From Alphaproteobacteria bacterium (GTDB lineage Bacteria > Pseudomonadota > Alphaproteobacteria > Reyranellales > Reyranellaceae): 64,000 nt of DNA. The translations under genes and the position numbers were made by a program. Location of the stretch: positions 16,364 through 80,363 of the forward strand of contig VGCH01000003.1 of the NCBI GenBank assembly GCA_016870115.1. The letters are read 5' to 3'. Positions 61,236 through 64,000 of the stretch are shown here, piece by piece. Position 1 is the stretch's first letter. Every line of letters begins with the position of its first letter. The notes under the pieces are model-generated. The model saw nothing but the letters and a program-made list of their open reading frames with translations. It did no database searches and was not told the origin of the DNA.

Positions 61236-61247
61236 GCCCCCGATCGC

Positions 61248-62843
61248 TCAGCCGATGACGCGGCCGCGCAGCCGGTGCAGCGGCATCATCCGCCGCATCT
61301 TTTTCGCCATGTCGGATCGGACATAGCCACCCCGGACATGCGCGCAGAACGGCGTGATGGTCGTGCTGAGATTCTCGTCGAAAATGTGGGTGTAGCGTCT
61401 GGCGTGCACGATGTTGATCCCGATGAGCCGCCGTGGCTGGCGCCGCCCGGCTGGTCGCGTGCGCTCCTCCTCGCCGATGGCTTGGCGCATGTGCATCTCG
61501 ACGCGGTAGAGTCGTCGCCGATCGTCCCGGCTCGGCTTGGCACCCTTACGGGAGCCGTCCGCATAGGCCTGGCTGGCGAACCCGAATTCGAACATGAGCG
61601 TATGCGCGCGCTTCAGCAGCGTGCGAAACCGGCCGCGCTCGATCGCGGCGTGCTCGACCGCAAGCCAGGCGTTCTCTGACGGAACCAAGAGCTTGCCCGT
61701 GAAGCCCATCGCCTCCCAGACCGTGGCGAGACGTTGCAAAAACTCGGGCCGGCATCCCGAGACCAGAAGCTGGGTCTCGCGTGGCAAAGTCACCAACTGG
61801 TCGCAGGCAAACGGCAGAACGTGGTCGATCGAGTAGGTGAGATCGCCCCAGTTCGGCACGTCGGCATCGTTCTCGTATGAATCCGCCGTGGCCGGCGAGA
61901 TCGCGGCCGAGAGGCCGGAGACGTAGCGCGCGTGCGGTGTGTTGCCCGCGAGCGACACCTCCTCCACCGGCTTGTCGGGCCAGCCCCAATCCTTCGCTTG
62001 CGCTGGCAGCGTCGCCGACTTCACCCGCCAAATGTACTTGTTGTGATCGTTCATCACCGTGCCGCGATTGCCCTTGTTGTTGGCGGCGGCGACGCGCGTG
62101 TGGTCGCAGTGATAGCAGTGCAGCCGGTCGGCGAAGGTTTGGATCGAGCCGCGCAGCAACTTCAGGCGTGCGCCGAGGTTTGAGTCGCAGTGCCAGCCGA
62201 GGATCATGGTTTCATCAAAACCGTGGATCGCGAAGGCATCCTCGCGCAGCACGAGTTGGAAGTCGCCCGGGGCATCCCAGTGCATCGGATCGGGCTGCCG
62301 GACCGCCTCGTTGAGATGATAGTCCCGCGCCCAGCCACGCAACTTCGCGATGTTTCCCGCCGGATCCCGGCGATCGAAGCCGCCCTCCCACAGGAGCTCG
62401 GGCAGCTCGAAGCGGGGCAGGCAATAATAGGCGTCCGGCAATCCCGCCACGATCGAGCTCAGTGACTGGCCGGGCTCAGTCGGCACGAACAGCATGTCCG
62501 TGTTGGTGAACAACAGCCAGCGGTTGGCTGGATTGGATCGGCGGATCGCAATATTGCGCGACTGGCTCTCAAGCGCGACCAGATGGGTCTTCGACCGCAG
62601 CGGCTCGTGAAGTTCCGGACGAACCCGCAGAATCCGCAGCATCGCCTTGGCGCGGTCGGTCAACGTATCCTGGATCGCCTCGGGAAAGGTCGGGAGGTCC
62701 TCTGGCGTGTTGTAGTCGACGAACAGTATCTCGTCGGCCGGATCGGTCATCACCTCGGCAAACGCGTTGATGCTGATCGCCACCCGCTTGTGGAGATTGT
62801 AGCCGTGGCTGTCATTGCGGCCGTAGACGATGACCGAGAGCAT
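61248..62843 (-). CDS. Large glycosyltransferase-like protein of unknown function
   Basis: I do not recognise a specific family. The 531-residue protein opens [32 protein letters not shown] and has [21 protein letters not shown] and [12 protein letters not shown] (residues about 111-120), resembling a GT-A nucleotide-sugar domain with its DxD-like site. The region [32 protein letters not shown] also fits the acceptor end of such a domain. Residues about 330-450 may form a second domain, and the tail is basic. No signal or membrane helix is seen. It lies head-to-tail against the nucleotide-sugar dehydrogenase, with a HAD sugar-phosphate phosphatase gene beyond. Confidence 0.68.
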   Translation of the reverse strand: MLSVIVYGRNDSHGYNLHKRVAISINAFAEVMTDPADEILFVDYNTPEDLPTFPEAIQDTLTDRAKAMLRILRVRPELHEPLRSKTHLVALESQSRNIAIRRSNPANRWLLFTNTDMLFVPTEPGQSLSSIVAGLPDAYYCLPRFELPELLWEGGFDRRDPAGNIAKLRGWARDYHLNEAVRQPDPMHWDAPGDFQLVLREDAFAIHGFDETMILGWHCDSNLGARLKLLRGSIQTFADRLHCYHCDHTRVAAANNKGNRGTVMNDHNKYIWRVKSATLPAQAKDWGWPDKPVEEVSLAGNTPHARYVSGLSAAISPATADSYENDADVPNWGDLTYSIDHVLPFACDQLVTLPRETQLLVSGCRPEFLQRLATVWEAMGFTGKLLVPSENAWLAVEHAAIERGRFRTLLKRAHTLMFEFGFASQAYADGSRKGAKPSRDDRRRLYRVEMHMRQAIGEEERTRPAGRRQPRRLIGINIVHARRYTHIFDENLSTTITPFCAHVRGGYVRSDMAKKMRRMMPLHRLRGRVIG

Positions 62844-62916
62844 TACGTCTTGCTTCCCTACGCGATGATCGCCGTGGGGCTACAGGCCCGTTTCGGCCCG
62901 GTCAAGCCGACGGGCG

Positions 62917-62943
62917 TTGCCAGGGTCCGACCGGCCGGCTATG
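62917..62943 (+). promoter_or_regulatory. Candidate promoter of the HAD phosphatase gene
   Basis: TTGCCA at 62917-62922 and GCTATG at 62938-62943 are separated by 15 bases and end 13 bases before the GTG start. The form matches those before rnd and purM. Confidence 0.45.
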
Positions 62944-62956
62944 TCCGCGCCCGCCC

Positions 62957-63487
62957 GTGCCCCAGTCCCCTCCCCTGCGACCCGCCGCTTTCCTCGATCG
63001 CGACGGCGTCTTGAATCACGATGACGGCTATGTGCACCGGCCGGACGAGATCCGCTGGGTCGAAGGTGCGACGCGAGCGGTGAAGCTGCTGAACGACCGC
63101 GGCTTTCTGGTATTCGTGGTGACCAATCAGGCGGGGATCGCACGCGGCCTCTACACCGAAGACGATGTCCGGCACCTCCACCACTGGATGGCAGGCGAAC
63201 TTGGCCGGGACGGCGCCCGCATCGACGCCTTCGAATACAGCCCCTACCATCCCGAGGGGACGGTGGCCGCCTACCGGCGCGAGTCAGAGCTTCGCAAACC
63301 ACGGCCAGGAATGATCCTTAAGCTCATGGCAGCGTGGCCGGTCGACGGCTGTCGCTCGTTCCTGATTGGCGACCGGTCGACCGATTTGGAGGCCGCGGCT
63401 GCCGCGGGCATCCCGGGATATCCTTTCGCCGGGGGTGACCTTGAAGCCGCCGTGCGGGGGATCGTTGCAAGTTTGCCCGGCCCATGA
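62957..63487 (+). CDS. HAD-IIIA phosphatase, heptose-bisphosphate phosphatase (GmhB)-like
   Basis: This 176-residue enzyme has the HAD motifs [17 protein letters not shown] (Asp14 and Asp16), [24 protein letters not shown] and [17 protein letters not shown]. It matches D-glycero-D-manno-heptose-1,7-bisphosphate 7-phosphatase, used in LPS core heptose synthesis; histidinol-phosphate phosphatase is the alternative. The GTG start overlaps a possible -10 region closely, giving a short leader. It lies next to nucleotide-sugar genes. Its stop overlaps an ATG of the next frame (ATGA at 63484). Confidence 0.85.
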   Translation: MPQSPPLRPAAFLDRDGVLNHDDGYVHRPDEIRWVEGATRAVKLLNDRGFLVFVVTNQAGIARGLYTEDDVRHLHHWMAGELGRDGARIDAFEYSPYHPEGTVAAYRRESELRKPRPGMILKLMAAWPVDGCRSFLIGDRSTDLEAAAAAGIPGYPFAGGDLEAAVRGIVASLPGP

Positions 63488-63516
63488 CGGTTGCCGCTAC
63501 GGACCCTCTGCCTATA

Positions 63517-64000
63517 ATGCCCGCCATCTTGATCCGGTCCGCCTCTTCCGCGCTCGCGTGCGCCCTTGGTGCCACGATTCTCGGCCTATCCGTGGCCAGT
63601 GCTATCGCGCCCTCGCCTGCCGTCGCCCAGGTATTGCGAGTCCTGGCGCGCGTGAACGATGACGCCATCTCCGATTTCGAGCTGCAGCAGCGTGTCGTTC
63701 TGGCGATCCGCTCGACCGGACTGCAAGACAGCCCCGATCTGCGCCAACGGCTAGCACCTCAGCTCCTGCGGCAGATGGTCGACGAAAAGTTGCAAGTCCA
63801 GGAAGGCAAGCGGCTTGGCTTGCGCGCCACCGATGTCGAGATCCAGCAGCGTGTTTCGGAGTTGGAGCGGGCATCCGGTCTGGCCCGCGGCCAGTTCGTC
63901 CAGCTGATGGGCCAGATGGGTGTGCCGGTCTATATCGCGCACCAGCAAATGGAAGCCGCGATCTCTTGGAACAAGATCGTCCGCCGCCGGGTGCGTCCGA
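63517..64000 (+). CDS. SurA-type periplasmic chaperone/peptidyl-prolyl isomerase, 5' part cut by window edge
   Basis: The frame is open to the right edge and encodes 161 residues: a signal peptide (MPAILIRSASSALACALGATILGLSVASAIAPSPAVAQ), then VLARVNDDAISDFELQQRVVLAI, LRQMVDEKLQVQEGKRLGLRATDVEIQQRVSELE, and LMGQMGVPVYIAHQQMEAAISWNKIVRRRVRP. This is the SurA N-terminal domain. The parvulin domain would lie beyond the window. In frame, the ATG at 63484 overlaps the HAD stop; ATG 63517 gives a cleaner signal peptide. SurA helps outer-membrane proteins fold. Confidence 0.85.
   Translation, partial: MPAILIRSASSALACALGATILGLSVASAIAPSPAVAQVLRVLARVNDDAISDFELQQRVVLAIRSTGLQDSPDLRQRLAPQLLRQMVDEKLQVQEGKRLGLRATDVEIQQRVSELERASGLARGQFVQLMGQMGVPVYIAHQQMEAAISWNKIVRRRVRP

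Noticed and set aside
1..64000. CRISPR arrays, insertion sequences, prophage or plasmid functions
   Set aside because: No regularly spaced repeats, transposase, integrase, capsid or replication genes were seen in either strand.

Overview
The window is a 64-kb piece of a high-GC (roughly two-thirds GC by eye) alphaproteobacterial chromosome, densely packed with about 58 protein genes on both strands. I saw no tRNA, rRNA, CRISPR array, integrase or insertion sequence. The gene order pyrB-pyrC-plsY-dprA-topA-rnr-DUF983-rpmG, the aspS/rnd and ppk-ppx groups, the DUF2066/CDP-alcohol transferase/AI-2E/hda operon divergent from purMN, an aa3-oxidase subunit IV gene and two EipB (DUF1849) genes all fit Alphaproteobacteria, most likely a Rhodospirillales-like lineage. 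I cannot name the genus.

Layout. 1-4,877: gatC-gatA (gatA cut by the left edge), a cNMP-domain Na+/H+ antiporter, an alpha/beta hydrolase and ruvX. 4,897-10,724: an accessory block. A four-gene leftward operon joined by 4-nt ATGA overlaps (TIGR02466-type oxygenase, exported amidohydrolase with an in-frame stop, YtkA-like protein, di-heme cytochrome c peroxidase) lies divergent to a PhyH dioxygenase, a cytochrome b561 and two YceI genes, the first with an in-frame stop. 10,731-13,103: a divergent citrate-synthase pair, one member fused to a MerR-like DNA-binding domain. 13,179-16,943: pyrB, a dihydroorotase homologue lacking metal ligands, a secreted hypothetical and plsY. 16,953-22,389: a GNAT gene and a peptide-type ABC cassette (binding protein and two permeases, no ATPase) with a frameshifted MFS gene between the permeases. 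22,452-30,766: dprA, topA, rnr, DUF983, an S41 lipoprotein protease and rpmG, ending at a clear terminator.

30,767-38,025: aldehyde dehydrogenase flanked by two copies of a ~62-bp repeat, MFS, ROK kinase, tandem eipB paralogues, a D-2-hydroxyacid dehydrogenase and a lipoprotein with an AT-rich regulated-looking promoter. 38,163-45,621: aspS, rnd, ppx, ppk and a SixA-like phosphatase. 45,770-47,511: an atypical SDR between two DUF2147 genes. 47,540-53,458: hda, AI-2E, CDP-alcohol transferase, DUF2066, purM-purN, CoxIV and ndk. 53,551-64,000: ABC-F, MFS, a cyclase-family hydrolase, holC-pepA, a nucleotide-sugar dehydrogenase, an unusual glycosyltransferase-like protein, a HAD sugar-phosphate phosphatase, and the start of a SurA-type chaperone gene cut by the right edge.

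Housekeeping functions (pyrimidine and purine synthesis, tRNA charging and transamidation, DNA topology and uptake, RNA decay, polyphosphate) form conserved blocks, with accessory cassettes lodged between them. All three visibly broken genes lie in accessory cassettes. The most interesting under-described units are the oxygenase/amidohydrolase/YtkA/di-heme peroxidase operon and the HTH-citrate synthase pair. No gap between genes exceeds about 210 bases.
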